Source of the DNA: Methanobrevibacter arboriphilus JCM 13429 = DSM 1125
Lineage (GTDB): Archaea; Methanobacteriota; Methanobacteria; Methanobacteriales; Methanobacteriaceae
Direction: 5' to 3'
Assembly (NCBI RefSeq): GCF_002072215.1
Contig: NZ_JXMW01000011.1
Location: 1-54,619, forward strand
DNA length: 54,619 bases
Shown here in pieces: positions 10,178 through 19,720 of this stretch (position 1 is its first letter; every line of letters starts with the position of its first letter). Position numbers and translations under genes: made by a program. The notes beneath the pieces are model-generated. The model saw only the letters and a list, made by a program, of their open reading frames with translations. It was not told the origin of the DNA and made no database searches.

Positions 10178-10201
10178 CAAAAATAATATTTGATAACATG
10201 T

Positions 10202-10217
10202 TATATAAATATTTGGG
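10202..10217 (-). promoter_or_regulatory. BRE/TATA promoter of the PG-binding-like gene
   Basis: On the minus strand this reads CCCAAATATTTATATA, a good archaeal BRE-TATA element. The identical 16 bases occur at 27758-27773 in front of the paralogue at nearly the same distance, so the two genes probably share regulation. Confidence 0.7.
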
Positions 10218-10941
10218 TTTATTTTTAAAAAATAAACTTATTCAATACTTATTAAATCAAAAAAAGAGCATTTAATAGGTTTAAATATAATGATTATTTA
10301 ATCAAAAAGAATTATAAGTATTTACTAGAAAAATTTGTAAATTATACCCTATTTGGCAAAACAAAGAAAAACAAGAGCTATTGAGGATAGTACTAAAAAG
10401 AGAATAGTATTTTTAGTAAGTTTATAAAATAATATATTTGAAAAAAAGAAAAAATATCTTTTAAATAATAAAATAAACAATAATATAGGATTAAATTATA
10501 AATTAAGAACCATTGAAACTTATTAATAAATATACTGATTTGTTAAATAAAAAATAGATAAATAACATATGTTTTTCATTTAAAAATAAAAAATACTATT
10601 TATAAGAATATTAAAGAAGTAGAAAAGTAAGAATTATCAAAAATAAAAATATAAAAAAGATTAATAAAAAACAAAATATTTAATAATTTATAAAGTGTTT
10701 AATAACTTATAACGGAATTTAATAGCTATAAAAATAGTTAATAATCTAGAAAAGTATTTAACAAAAATAGTTAATAAATAAAAAATAGTTAATAGGTGAT
10801 ATTTAATAAGTAAAAAATAGTTAATAAGTAAAAATAGTTAATAGGTGAAAATAGTTAATAAGTAAAAATGTATTTAAAGTAAAAAGTATCTAATAAATTA
10901 AGGAAGATGTTGAATATCCTCATTATTAAAGATATTTAGTT
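10218..10941. other. Intergenic region with a short hairpin
   Basis: About 720 bases with no gene. It contains a perfect 9-bp hairpin TACTAAAAA (10391-10399) / TTTTTAGTA (10410-10418) with a 10-base loop, and degenerate repeats of AAAATAGTTAATAAGTA at about 10730-10890. The left end is the upstream region of the PG-binding-like gene; the right end is the 3' region of nadA. Confidence 0.5.
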
Positions 10942-11859
10942 TCATTTAGAAACATCGATCATTTTTTGAACTGCTTTAAGAGATTCTTTAGCAATATCTT
11001 CTGGAACAGATATTGGATATTCTTCATTTGCTAATGAATTTTTAACCTTTTCAAGAGAATGTAGTTTCATAGTTTTACAAACCGCCTCATCTAAAAGAGG
11101 ATAGAATTTTTTGTCGGGAATCTCCCTTTTTAACCTTGTAATTAAATCAACTTCTGTTCCAATTATAAATTCATTATAAGAAGACTCTTTAACATAATTA
11201 ATCATACCACCAGTACTCAAAACAGCATCTGCAAAATCTTGAACTTCTATATTACACTCTGGATGAACAATTATCTGAGCATCAGGATGTTTTTCTTTTG
11301 CAAATGCTATGTCTCCTTTATGGAACATTTTATGAACATAACAATGGCCTCCTTCAGGAATCAATACAATTTCCTTATCAGTCTGCCTAGCTACAAATTT
11401 TCCTAGGTTATTATCTGGGCCAAATAATATTTTATCTTCTTTTAAACTTTCTACAACTTTTAAAGCATTTGCAGATGTACATAATATATCAGCTTCAGCT
11501 TTTGCTTCAGCTAAAGAATTCACATAAAGAACAACAGCAGCATCAGGATGTTTTTCCTTTGCTTCTTTTACTTCATCAGAACTTAACATATGGGCCATTG
11601 GACATTCTGCATCTTTATCTGGGATAAGAATTTTCTTATCAGGATTTAAAATAAAAGCTGTTTCAGCCATGAAATCTACACCGCAGAATACAACTAAATC
11701 TTTATCATCAATTTCAGAAGCTTTAATACATAATTCCAATGAATCTCCAAGAAAATCAGCTATCTCTTGAATTTCTTTTGGTTGATAATTGTGAGCAAGG
11801 ATTATTGCATTTTTTTCATCTTTCAAATGGATGATTTCTTTTTGTAAATCTGTTAACAT
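10942..11859 (-). CDS. nadA: Quinolinate synthase NadA
   Basis: NadA condenses iminoaspartate with dihydroxyacetone phosphate to quinolinate, the NAD precursor, using a [4Fe-4S] cluster. The 305-residue length is normal for the archaeal enzyme. The three expected cluster cysteines are present: Cys86 in DAECPMAHM, Cys173 in GGHCYVHKM and Cys261 in DEAVCKTMK. The substrate-binding LAHNYQ motif is near residue 22. NadC, the next enzyme, is encoded about 2.5 kb away on the other strand, so the pathway is local but not one operon. No NadB or aspartate dehydrogenase is in the window. Confidence 0.95.
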   Translation of the reverse strand: MLTDLQKEIIHLKDEKNAIILAHNYQPKEIQEIADFLGDSLELCIKASEIDDKDLVVFCGVDFMAETAFILNPDKKILIPDKDAECPMAHMLSSDEVKEAKEKHPDAAVVLYVNSLAEAKAEADILCTSANALKVVESLKEDKILFGPDNNLGKFVARQTDKEIVLIPEGGHCYVHKMFHKGDIAFAKEKHPDAQIIVHPECNIEVQDFADAVLSTGGMINYVKESSYNEFIIGTEVDLITRLKREIPDKKFYPLLDEAVCKTMKLHSLEKVKNSLANEEYPISVPEDIAKESLKAVQKMIDVSK

Positions 11860-12373
11860 GAAAATTACCTATAAAATTTAGATATGTATTAAATATATTA
11901 TATTAAATATATTAATAGTATTTTAATAAGCTAAATATATTAATAAAATATAAAAAGCTTTCTAATAGCTTATAAGTAGCTAATTAATTTAATATTACAA
12001 TAATATTGATAATATAGTTATAAAAATAATTATAAAAATAATTATAAAAATAATTATAAAAATAATTATAAAAATAATTATAAAAATAATTATAAAAATA
12101 ATTATAAAATATCAATTGTAATAATATTAATAATTAATTGTAATATTATAAATATAATAAGTATTATAAATATATAAGTTTAAATTATAAGAATATTGAT
12201 AATATATAATAAGTTTTTATATAATAAATTTATTTTTATAATAGTTATGTTTTAAAATTATTAATTTTATATTCTTTATATTATTTTTATAATTATTTAA
12301 ATTATTATTTTTTAAATTATTAAATTATTAAATTTTAAATTATTAATTATTAATTATTAATTATTAAATAAAA
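11860..12373. repeat. Spacer with 12-bp tandem repeat
   Basis: No gene is seen. From about 12018 to 12113 the DNA is a nearly perfect tandem array, about 8-9 copies of the 12-base unit ATAATTATAAAA. The flanks are low-complexity A/T. The left end must hold the nadA promoter. Confidence 0.85.
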
Positions 12374-13138
12374 TCAATCCATTTCTCCTATTAATTTTCT
12401 AACCTCATTAGCAAGATCCAAACGATAACAGTCTATTCGAGAATAATTTTCTCCCCAAGCACTAATCTTCACTTTTACTCCATTTTCATTCATTTCTACT
12501 ACATCAACTTTTGCAGAAGAGTCAATTAAAACCCAATTTAGATTAGATATTCTTTGAACCAATACTCTTTCAAAATTATTTATATCAATGTTAAATGGTA
12601 TTATAACTTCTAAATCAATCCTATATTTATCAAAAAAAGTATAATTAATATAAGGATTCTTAGCAAGAACAGTATTTGGTATTGTAACAATCAAATTATC
12701 AGGAGTTACAATAGTAGTAGTTCTAAAACCCATTTTTGTAACTTTACCTTTAATATTATCAACTTCAATAACTTCTCCGACTTTTACTGTTTTATCTGCA
12801 AGAATAAATATTCCAGAAACAAAACTAGAAATAACATCTCTAGCAGCAAAACCAAGAGTAATTCCAACAACCCCTACACTTACAATTAAAGCATTGATAT
12901 CTACTCCAACAACCTCTAAAATCATTAAAAAAGCAATGATGTAAATTGAATATTTTACAAGATCCTTTAATAAATAATTAAAAGTTAATTCAATTTCAAA
13001 TTTTTTAGTAACTCTATTTATCAAAAAAGATGAAATTTTAACCGCAAGTAATGTAGCAATCAAAATTATTACAATGTATATAAAAAGCCCTATAAAAGGA
13101 TATTGTGGAAAAATATTTAGATTCATTTTATCTCTCAT
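12374..13138 (-). CDS. Small MscS-type mechanosensitive channel
   Basis: A 254-residue membrane protein of the MscS family, which opens under membrane tension to release solutes. Three hydrophobic segments lie at about 13-35, 55-75 and 83-115. The third holds the glycine/alanine-rich pore helix (VGVVGITLGFAARDVISSFVSGIFILAD). The beta domain follows (VGEVIEVDNIKGKVTKMGFRTTTI), with a C-terminal alpha/beta part. Its ATG overlaps the RNase Z stop by one base (TAATG), so translation is probably coupled. An in-frame ATG four codons later is a possible alternative start. Confidence 0.9.
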   Translation of the reverse strand: MRDKMNLNIFPQYPFIGLFIYIVIILIATLLAVKISSFLINRVTKKFEIELTFNYLLKDLVKYSIYIIAFLMILEVVGVDINALIVSVGVVGITLGFAARDVISSFVSGIFILADKTVKVGEVIEVDNIKGKVTKMGFRTTTIVTPDNLIVTIPNTVLAKNPYINYTFFDKYRIDLEVIIPFNIDINNFERVLVQRISNLNWVLIDSSAKVDVVEMNENGVKVKISAWGENYSRIDCYRLDLANEVRKLIGEMD

Positions 13139-14052
13139 TAAATCTCTAAAGTCCTAAAATCATAAGCAACCTTAGTATTCTCAAATATATTTAAAGCTTC
13201 TTCTTTCAAATCATCAATATTAGTATATCTTGTACTAATATGAGTTAATATTAAAAGATCAACATTAGCTTCTTTAGCTATTCCTGCTGATTGAGAAGCA
13301 GTTGAATGAAAATTATTTAAAGCTTTATCAAAATCCAAATTCTTATAAGTAGCTTCATGGATCAAAACAGTAGCATTTTTAGCTAACCTTATCATTTCTT
13401 CACAAGGGATTGTATCACCAGAATATACTATCTTTGAACCAGATCTTGGAGGCCCTAATACTTCCTCTGATTTAATCATTTTTCCATCAATTTCAATAGA
13501 ATGACCATTATGAAGTTTTCCAAAGTCAGGGCCTGGTTTTATTCCTAACTCAATTGCTTTTTCTCTTAAAAATCTAGGTTTTTTCTTTTCATAGATAGAA
13601 TAAGAAAGATTAATAACATTATGATGAGTTTTTATACATTCTACAATATAGTCATCATTTTCAAAAATTATACTAATTTCCTCTCCAGAATTATTAATCT
13701 CATGAATAATAACTGGAAAATCAATTGTAAAATGACCCATATTAAATATAGATTCTTTTACCTTTTCAAGACCTACTGGCCCATAAATATGAAGAGGATT
13801 TTGTGAATCCCTACCTCTAAAGCCCATTGATTGAATAAGACCTGGAAGACCTAAAATATGATCCCCATGTAAGTGAGTAATAAATATTTTATCAATTTTC
13901 ATTGGACTTATTTTAACATTAGCTAGTTGCCGTTGAGTTCCCTCACCACAATCAAAAAGCATTATTTCACCAAAAGCCTTCAAAGCTATTGAAGGATGAT
14001 TCCTATATTTTGATGGGACTGCAGATGAGGTTCCTAAAAATGTAATCTCCAT
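13138..14052 (-). CDS. rnz: Ribonuclease Z
   Basis: RNase Z cuts the 3' trailer from tRNA precursors. The 304-residue protein has the short-form metallo-beta-lactamase layout: [17 protein letters not shown] at the start, the zinc motif THLHGDH (His60, His62, Asp64, His65), [14 protein letters not shown] after it, the HEATY box near residue 230 and a late LTHISTRY. Nothing is missing. It is first in a two-gene operon with the mechanosensitive channel, one-base overlap. Confidence 0.95.
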   Translation of the reverse strand: MEITFLGTSSAVPSKYRNHPSIALKAFGEIMLFDCGEGTQRQLANVKISPMKIDKIFITHLHGDHILGLPGLIQSMGFRGRDSQNPLHIYGPVGLEKVKESIFNMGHFTIDFPVIIHEINNSGEEISIIFENDDYIVECIKTHHNVINLSYSIYEKKKPRFLREKAIELGIKPGPDFGKLHNGHSIEIDGKMIKSEEVLGPPRSGSKIVYSGDTIPCEEMIRLAKNATVLIHEATYKNLDFDKALNNFHSTASQSAGIAKEANVDLLILTHISTRYTNIDDLKEEALNIFENTKVAYDFRTLEI

Positions 14053-14426
14053 TAAATCACTTAAATAAATATAATTCTAGAAAAATATGATTATTATAAT
14101 AATAACTATAATATGATTATTAAAATATGATTAAGAACATTATTAATAGATAATTAAGAATATTATTACTAAATATATAATTTACTAAATATATAATAAT
14201 AAAATATAATTATTAAAATTAAGTATTATTAAAATTAAGTAAGCTTATTTATTTTATTAAAGTTTGTTTAATAAATTATATATAATTTAGGGTTTAAATA
14301 TATAACTAATATTCATAGATGTTAAAAAGTCTAAAAATTAATTAACTATACTATAAATAAAAAATAGTAATAATAAAATAATTAAAAAAAGAATTGAAAG
14401 AAAGTTATATCTATCTGGTGAGATTA
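14053..14426. other. Divergent promoter region rnz/nadC
   Basis: About 370 bases of A/T-rich DNA between rnz (minus) and nadC (plus). It holds repeats of AAATATATAATTTACT type near 14165 and the promoters of both genes; GGTGAG at 14417-14422 is the nadC ribosome site. No other feature is seen. Confidence 0.5.
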
Positions 14427-15278
14427 ATGAAAAATACTATTGAAAAATGGATAGAAGAGGATATTGGGTTTGGAGATATTACTACAGAATCATTGATTCC
14501 TAATGAAACACTAGGTAATGCAAAATTAATAGCTAAGGAAGAAGGAGTTGTTGCTGGAACACAAATAGCTAAAAAAATATTTGAAAGTAGAGGTTTAATG
14601 GTTGCAATTCTTAAAGATGATGGTACAAAAATCTCTAAAGGAGAAACAATAATAGAAATAATGGGAAAAGCTAAAGATATATTAGTTCTTGAAAGAGTAT
14701 CATTAAATATACTCATGAGAATGAGTGGTATAGCTACTAATACAAATAAGATTGTAGAAAAGGTTAAAAATGTTGCTCCTAATGTGAAAATTGCAGGCAC
14801 TCGAAAAACTGCTCCAGGTCTAGCTAAATTTGATAACTTAGCAATTAAAGTCGGAGGAGGAGATAGTCATAGATTCTGTCTTGATGATATGGTTTTAATA
14901 AAAGATAATCATATTGCAGTGGTAGGCTCTGTGTCTGAAGCCATTGAAAAAGTAAAAAAAAGTGTTAGCTTTACAAAAAAAATAGAAATAGAAGTTGAGA
15001 ATAGTAAAGATGCAGCTATCGCTTCTAAAAATGGAGCAGACATTGTAATGTTAGATAATATGAATTTAGAATCTGTTAAAGAAACTTTAGAGATTTTAAA
15101 TGATTTTAAACTTAGAGAAAACGTTTTGATAGAAGTTTCAGGTGGGATAAATTCTGAAAATATAGTTGATTTTGCAAAATCAGGTGTAGATATAATCTCA
15201 ATAGGAGCTTTAACTCATTCAGCTAAGAGTTTAGATATTGGCTTAGATATTAGTTTAGAAATTTCATCAGATTACTAA
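14427..15278 (+). CDS. nadC: Nicotinate-nucleotide pyrophosphorylase NadC
   Basis: NadC turns quinolinate and PRPP into nicotinate mononucleotide. The 283-residue product has the N-terminal domain start [14 protein letters not shown], a central PRPP/quinolinate site ([20 protein letters not shown], then [15 protein letters not shown]) and the late barrel motifs IEVEVEN, VMLDNM and IEVSGGI. I chose the ATG at 14427, with GGTGAG four bases before it. An upstream TTG would add 11 residues but lacks a ribosome site. A VOC-family gene follows 13 bases later in the same operon. Confidence 0.95.
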   Translation: MKNTIEKWIEEDIGFGDITTESLIPNETLGNAKLIAKEEGVVAGTQIAKKIFESRGLMVAILKDDGTKISKGETIIEIMGKAKDILVLERVSLNILMRMSGIATNTNKIVEKVKNVAPNVKIAGTRKTAPGLAKFDNLAIKVGGGDSHRFCLDDMVLIKDNHIAVVGSVSEAIEKVKKSVSFTKKIEIEVENSKDAAIASKNGADIVMLDNMNLESVKETLEILNDFKLRENVLIEVSGGINSENIVDFAKSGVDIISIGALTHSAKSLDIGLDISLEISSDY

Positions 15279-15291
15279 AAAAGGTGATATA

Positions 15292-15642
15292 ATGAGAATT
15301 AAATACAGTACAATGATAGTTAAAGATATGGATGAATCAATTAAATTTTATACAGAAAAAATGGGCTTTGAAATAGATAGCCAATATAATCTCCCTCAAG
15401 CAACAATAACATTATTAAAAGGAGAAGGAGACGTGCTTTTAGAACTCATTAAAAATGAAGAAAATGAGGTTGGACTTTTTTCTATAGGAATAGAAGTAGA
15501 AGATATAAATAAAGAAGTTAATGAACTTAAATCTAAAGGCATTGAATTTGTAATGGAGCCTAGAAAAATCTCAGTTGGATCAATGGCTTTATTTAAAGAT
15601 CCAAATGGAGCCAATATAGTTTTAATTCAACACGATCAATAG
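15292..15642 (+). CDS. VOC (glyoxalase/bleomycin resistance) family protein
   Basis: A 116-residue single-domain VOC protein with both beta-alpha-beta-beta-beta modules: [24 protein letters not shown] first, and [18 protein letters not shown]...[13 protein letters not shown] second. Members bind metals or act as lyases and isomerases. The usual metal His/Glu set is not obvious here, so the reaction is unknown. It follows nadC by 13 bases with an AGGTGAT site and probably shares its transcript, though a link to NAD synthesis is not established. Confidence 0.85.
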   Translation: MRIKYSTMIVKDMDESIKFYTEKMGFEIDSQYNLPQATITLLKGEGDVLLELIKNEENEVGLFSIGIEVEDINKEVNELKSKGIEFVMEPRKISVGSMALFKDPNGANIVLIQHDQ

Positions 15643-15858
15643 CTAATTCCATTATAAATTTATTTTATATTTAAATATAAAACAAAGTTAAAATAAAACA
15701 AAATTAAATTAAATTAAAACAAAATTAAATAGAATAAAACAAAATTAATAGAATAATAATAAATTAAATAGAATAATACTAAATTAAATAGAATAGTACT
15801 ATATTAATATAACAATACTATATAAATAAGACAAAAATGTTTTTTCACATCCTCTTTT

Positions 15859-16155
15859 TTACATGTCTTCTAAGAAGCTAGAAATAAAAAATTTCATTTC
15901 TATCTCTTCTCTAGCAATAAAATCATCTATTTTTAATTTTGCTTCTTCACTATGGAATGGTGACATCTCTTCATCATAGAATATTTTTATAAATAATACA
16001 CCATCATCAATCTTAATATCACCCTCTAAATTTTCTTTTAAAAAATCTAATGAGTTTGAATCAAGCCCTGAAACTTTATAAGTTACAAAAGCCATTTCCT
16101 TATCATCAGAATCAGTTTTTTCAGCTAAACCATAATTTTCTACTTTTAATTCCAT
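15859..16155 (-). CDS. Conserved hypothetical small acidic protein
   Basis: A 98-residue acidic protein without membrane segments or recognisable motifs. I chose ATG 16155 (MELKVENYG), preceded by GGTGGTTTA, over a reading with 12 more residues. Predicted secondary structure alternates strands and helices (AFVTYKVSG, LDFLKENLE, VLFIKIFYDE). No cysteines or catalytic motif are evident. I do not recognise it. It is flanked by convergent and same-strand genes with long spacers, so no context helps. Confidence 0.65.
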   Translation of the reverse strand: MELKVENYGLAEKTDSDDKEMAFVTYKVSGLDSNSLDFLKENLEGDIKIDDGVLFIKIFYDEEMSPFHSEEAKLKIDDFIAREEIEMKFFISSFLEDM

Positions 16156-16461
16156 TAAACCACCATAATTTTTTAAACAATTTAAAAACATATAATTCTT
16201 TTACATAAAATACTAAGAATATATTAAAAATACTAAAAATTAAATAATATAATTAAAATTAAATAGTATATAATTAATTAAATAATATTATAATTAAATC
16301 TAAAATAATTATAGCTAAAGAATATGCTTAAAATTAAAGAACATTTAAAATAATAATAATAAATCTATATAAACTTAATTTATTAGATATAAGCTCATTC
16401 TATATAAACTTAATATAATATATAAACTTTATATAAACTTAATTTATAAACTTATTATATA
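16156..16461. other. AT-rich spacer
   Basis: About 300 bases of A/T-rich DNA with imperfect repeats of ATATAAACTTAATTTAT near 16370-16450. Nothing else is recognised. Confidence 0.5.
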
Positions 16462-17544
16462 TTATTTAAACTGTTTTAAGAAATATTCTAACTCATTTTC
16501 TATCTTTATTATTTCATGTGTTCCAATATGACCCATCATTGAGTCATAAATAATAATCTCAGAATTTTTAATTTTTTCAGACATTGGAATTGCATCTAAA
16601 TCAGGAGGGAAATACTGATCTTGGTTTATAGCTACAATCAATGTTTTAGCCTTTATATTTGAAATTATATCCTCAATATTATAAGAAGTTGATGCATTAT
16701 TCCTATAAACCACATCATTAGCATCCCATTCTTCAATAGCTTCATCCCTCATTTCTTTCATATAATCATCAATTTCATTATTATCTAAAGTATAATAATA
16801 TTCTTTAGAAAGTCCAAAAGGATACATTGACTCATTAGCTAGTGCCAAAGATTTTTTAAGAGGCTTTGAATAATTACCATTATTATATTCACAATCACTC
16901 TCAATTATACGATTCATAAACTTAAAAAGGGCATAATTATGACCTGCAACTTTATAAGTACTTACTAAAGATATTAAAAAATCCATATATTCGGGATATT
17001 TAGCTGCCCATGTTAGAGCTTCAAATCCACCCATAGAATTCCCAATAATTCCCTTTACATGAATAATATTAAATTTAGACTTCAGAAAATCTATTTGAAA
17101 TTTAACCATGTCTTCAATAGAATAGTCTGGAAATTTACTTCCAAGGTTCATTACTGAAGGACTTGCTGAATTTGGAGAGCCTAAAGTGGTTATAGATATA
17201 ATAAAAAATTTTTTAGTATCCAATGGTTTTTTTGGACCTATAATTTCATTAATTCTTCTTATAGATCCACAATCCCCTCCCCATCCATGAAGAAAAATAA
17301 TGGCATTGTTTATATGTCTTTGATCATCAAGGATAGGAGTTCCTATCGTGAAATATTCAACTGGAAGACTTTTCAACTTTTTTCCAGATGAAAAATTAAA
17401 AGATTCCAGTTCAAAATATTCTGGAGAAAAATCATCCATATTTATTTTATAATTACTTTCATCATCAGAAAGATTATTATTATTATTATTATTATTATTA
17501 ATATTATTATTAATAATATTATTATTAGAACTAATAAAAACCAC
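16462..17544 (-). CDS. Alpha/beta hydrolase, homoserine acetyltransferase-like, with poly-Asn N terminus
   Basis: Residues about 55-360 are an alpha/beta hydrolase of the homoserine O-acetyltransferase-like group. They show the oxyanion HGWGGD, the nucleophile Ser170 in GNSMGG, an acid in AINQDQYFPPD and a late histidine in MMGHIGTHE. The TTLGSPNSASPS segment is typical of this group, but the sequence is divergent, so the substrate is uncertain. The first 35 residues are mostly Asn, encoded by an AAT/ATT repeat at about 17465-17530. The start is doubtful: GTG 17544 lies inside its own ribosome site AAGGTGG, an AUU three codons on has good spacing, and Met36 is a further option. Confidence 0.7.
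   Translation of the reverse strand: MVFISSNNNIINNNINNNNNNNNNLSDDESNYKINMDDFSPEYFELESFNFSSGKKLKSLPVEYFTIGTPILDDQRHINNAIIFLHGWGGDCGSIRRINEIIGPKKPLDTKKFFIISITTLGSPNSASPSVMNLGSKFPDYSIEDMVKFQIDFLKSKFNIIHVKGIIGNSMGGFEALTWAAKYPEYMDFLISLVSTYKVAGHNYALFKFMNRIIESDCEYNNGNYSKPLKKSLALANESMYPFGLSKEYYYTLDNNEIDDYMKEMRDEAIEEWDANDVVYRNNASTSYNIEDIISNIKAKTLIVAINQDQYFPPDLDAIPMSEKIKNSEIIIYDSMMGHIGTHEIIKIENELEYFLKQFK
17471..17530. repeat. ATT trinucleotide repeat inside a coding region
   Basis: An almost pure ATT/AAT tract that encodes the Asn run of the alpha/beta hydrolase. The longest part has about nine uninterrupted units. Length changes in threes would alter only the Asn count. Confidence 0.9.
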
Positions 17545-17594
17545 CTTTAAACTAAAAATTTTATTAACACTTAAATCATCAATGATGCTTTAAA

Positions 17595-17831
17595 TTAGTT
17601 TATAGCCACATCGTTCTCATATACAATTATACATTCAGCAGGACACATTTCAGCAGCATCTATTCCACAAGAAATATCTTCATATTCTTTTATTGAAATA
17701 TTATCATTATTAATATCTCCAGAAATGAGTTTAGAGATGCCATCATCCATTTCAAACATCGATTCACACTCATTAACACAATTTTCACAGCTTATACATA
17801 AATCTCTTTCTATTTCAATTCTATAAACCAT
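17595..17831 (-). CDS. Ferredoxin
   Basis: A 78-residue ferredoxin. The first motif is CISCENCVNEC, giving Cys-x2-Cys-x2-Cys-x3-Cys. A late CGIDAAEMCPAEC segment supplies the Cys-Pro of the cluster fold. Between them is an acidic insert (residues about 25-45) where a second cluster motif would be in two-cluster ferredoxins, so one [4Fe-4S] or [3Fe-4S] cluster is likely. I chose ATG 17831 (MVYRIEIERD) after GGTGATTTA; the longer reading lacks a site. It lies 50 bases from the hydrolase gene on the same strand. Confidence 0.85.
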   Translation of the reverse strand: MVYRIEIERDLCISCENCVNECESMFEMDDGISKLISGDINNDNISIKEYEDISCGIDAAEMCPAECIIVYENDVAIN

Positions 17832-18487
17832 TAAATCACCATTCAAAAATTTTAGTTGCAAAATATCAAATATAAAAACATTGACAAAAATATAATCAAT
17901 TTAATATAATCATACTAATTATAATAACGTTAATAAGAATATTGATATTAACAATAACTCCAAATACAATAATAATATTAATAATACTAATAATACTAAT
18001 AATACTAAAAAATACTAATAATACTAGTAATATCAGTAATACTAGTAATATGAGTAATACTATAACATTATAATAGTAGAATAGTAAAATACTAATAATA
18101 ACACTATTAATTATAATAATTGTAAGAATACTAATTATATAACTATAATATCAAATAATTATAACAGTAATGATAATATTAGTACTAGTAATATGAGTAA
18201 TATTAGTAATACTAATAATGATAGTAATGATAATAATGACAGTAATGTTATAATTTTGATATAATATTATAAGGCTAATACTAATAATACTAGCAATAAT
18301 TATAATATTACTATAAAACTATGATTATATAATTATATTATATAATTTAATCTATAAAATATTATAATGTCTAAATAAATATTTAAATAAATATTATATT
18401 ACTTAAATAATAATATAATATGAATATTGTAGCTCAAAGTATATCTAAATATCTATATTTAAACTTTTATAAATCAACTGTGATATC
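17832..18487. repeat. Low-complexity AATACTAGT-type spacer
   Basis: About 650 bases with no gene. Between 17930 and 18300 the DNA is a drifting array of trinucleotide-like units (AAT, ACT, AGT, ATG) such as AATACTAGTAATATCAGT. The same composition returns at 19960-20290. The right end carries the nucS promoter region. Confidence 0.75.
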
Positions 18488-19270
18488 ATGAAATACAAGT
18501 TATTAGAAAACCCCGATATTGAAGAAACATATGATCTTATCGATAGCGGAATACGGAAAAAAGCAGTGATAAACATATTTGCATATTGTAAAGTATTATA
18601 TGAAGGAAGAGCACTAAGTCAACTAGATTGGGGAGAGCGTTTTATAATGTTAAAACCAGATGGATCTTTTCTTGTTCATCAAGAAAGGAAGATAGATCCA
18701 GTTAATTGGCAACCTCCAAAATCAAGACATAGGGCATTGATAAAAGAAAATAACTTAATTTTAGAAAGTCACAGAAGAACTCCAAAAGAAAAACTAGAAG
18801 TGGAAATAGAAAAAGTTCATTTTGCAAGTTTTGCACTAGCCGAAGACTATCAAGAATTAGAATTAGCAGGTTATGAAAAAGATATGGGAGATATGATAAT
18901 AAAACATCCAAATATGATTGAACAAGGGTTTACTCCAACAGCAAGAGAGTATAACACAGAACATGGTTTTATAGACATATTAGGAAAAGATATTGAAGGA
19001 AATATTGTAGTAGTTGAGCTGAAATGTCGAAAAGCAGGAATAAATGCTGTGAAACAAATAAGAAGATATCTTAAAGACTTTGAAGAAAATGATAATGATT
19101 ATTTAAAAGAAGTTAAATCAAAGAAAAAGAAAATTAGAGGATTACTTGTAGCACCAGATATTAATGAAGATGCTAAAGAACTTCTTGAAGAGGAAGGAAT
19201 TGAATTTAAAGCTGTTGATCCCCCTAAAGAGTTAAGAAGTGATAAAAAAGTGACTCTTGATATATTTTGA
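18488..19270 (+). CDS. nucS: Endonuclease NucS/EndoMS
   Basis: NucS (EndoMS) cleaves both strands at base mismatches and acts in non-canonical mismatch repair, working with PCNA. The 260-residue length fits. The N-terminal DNA-binding domain covers about 1-115 (GERFIMLKPDGSFLVHQ, INWQPP-like NWQPPKSRHRA). The RecB-like nuclease domain follows with Asp163, Glu177 and Lys179 in GFIDILGKD...VVVELKCRK and the AVKQIRRYL helix. The C terminus VTLDIF resembles a PCNA-interacting tail, as known for this family. The ATG follows a weak GTGATAT site. Single gene. Confidence 0.95.
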   Translation: MKYKLLENPDIEETYDLIDSGIRKKAVINIFAYCKVLYEGRALSQLDWGERFIMLKPDGSFLVHQERKIDPVNWQPPKSRHRALIKENNLILESHRRTPKEKLEVEIEKVHFASFALAEDYQELELAGYEKDMGDMIIKHPNMIEQGFTPTAREYNTEHGFIDILGKDIEGNIVVVELKCRKAGINAVKQIRRYLKDFEENDNDYLKEVKSKKKKIRGLLVAPDINEDAKELLEEEGIEFKAVDPPKELRSDKKVTLDIF

Positions 19271-19465
19271 TTAAAAAATTTATTCTTCTTTAAAAATTAT
19301 ATCTTATTTAAAACTTATTTTTCTTTAAAAACAACTAAAAAAAAGCTAAAAAAGCTAAAAAAACTATAAAAAACTAAAAAAAAAAGCTAAAAAACTATAA
19401 AAAAGCTGAATAAATAAAACTAAAACAAAAGAATTTAAAAATTAATATTTAGGATAAGGTATAAT

Positions 19466-19720
19466 TTAAGTTACATTTCTTTTAATCCCATAAACACCAA
19501 CACATTCTTCTTTTGAGGAATTAGCTTTATCTAGATTACAATTAAGTAAAGCTGTATTATCAAAATAAATATTAAACTTATTATTAGAAATTAAAAACTC
19601 ATAATCACTATCATTAGCTAGAAAAATCCTCATTTTATCCTCTTCTTGAAAGGTAACTCTTTCAACAACGATTTCTTTTCCTTTAAAATATATTTTACCC
19701 TTTAGCAACCCTTGAAGCAT
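19466..19720 (-). CDS. Small hypothetical protein
   Basis: An 84-residue protein with beta-strand patterning (KGKIYFKGKEIVVERVTF, MRIFLANDSDYEFLI, KFNIYFDNTALLNC) and no membrane segment. The ATG follows AGGTTGTGATT, a believable ribosome site, and the codons look like those of real genes nearby. I do not recognise a family. Two cysteines near the end (NCNLD, EECVGV) are too few to suggest a metal site alone. Confidence 0.6.
   Translation of the reverse strand: MLQGLLKGKIYFKGKEIVVERVTFQEEDKMRIFLANDSDYEFLISNNKFNIYFDNTALLNCNLDKANSSKEECVGVYGIKRNVT

Noticed and set aside
14394-14426. Longer NadC start at TTG 14394
   Set aside because: GGTGAG is placed correctly for ATG 14427, and the added residues do not resemble the family N terminus.
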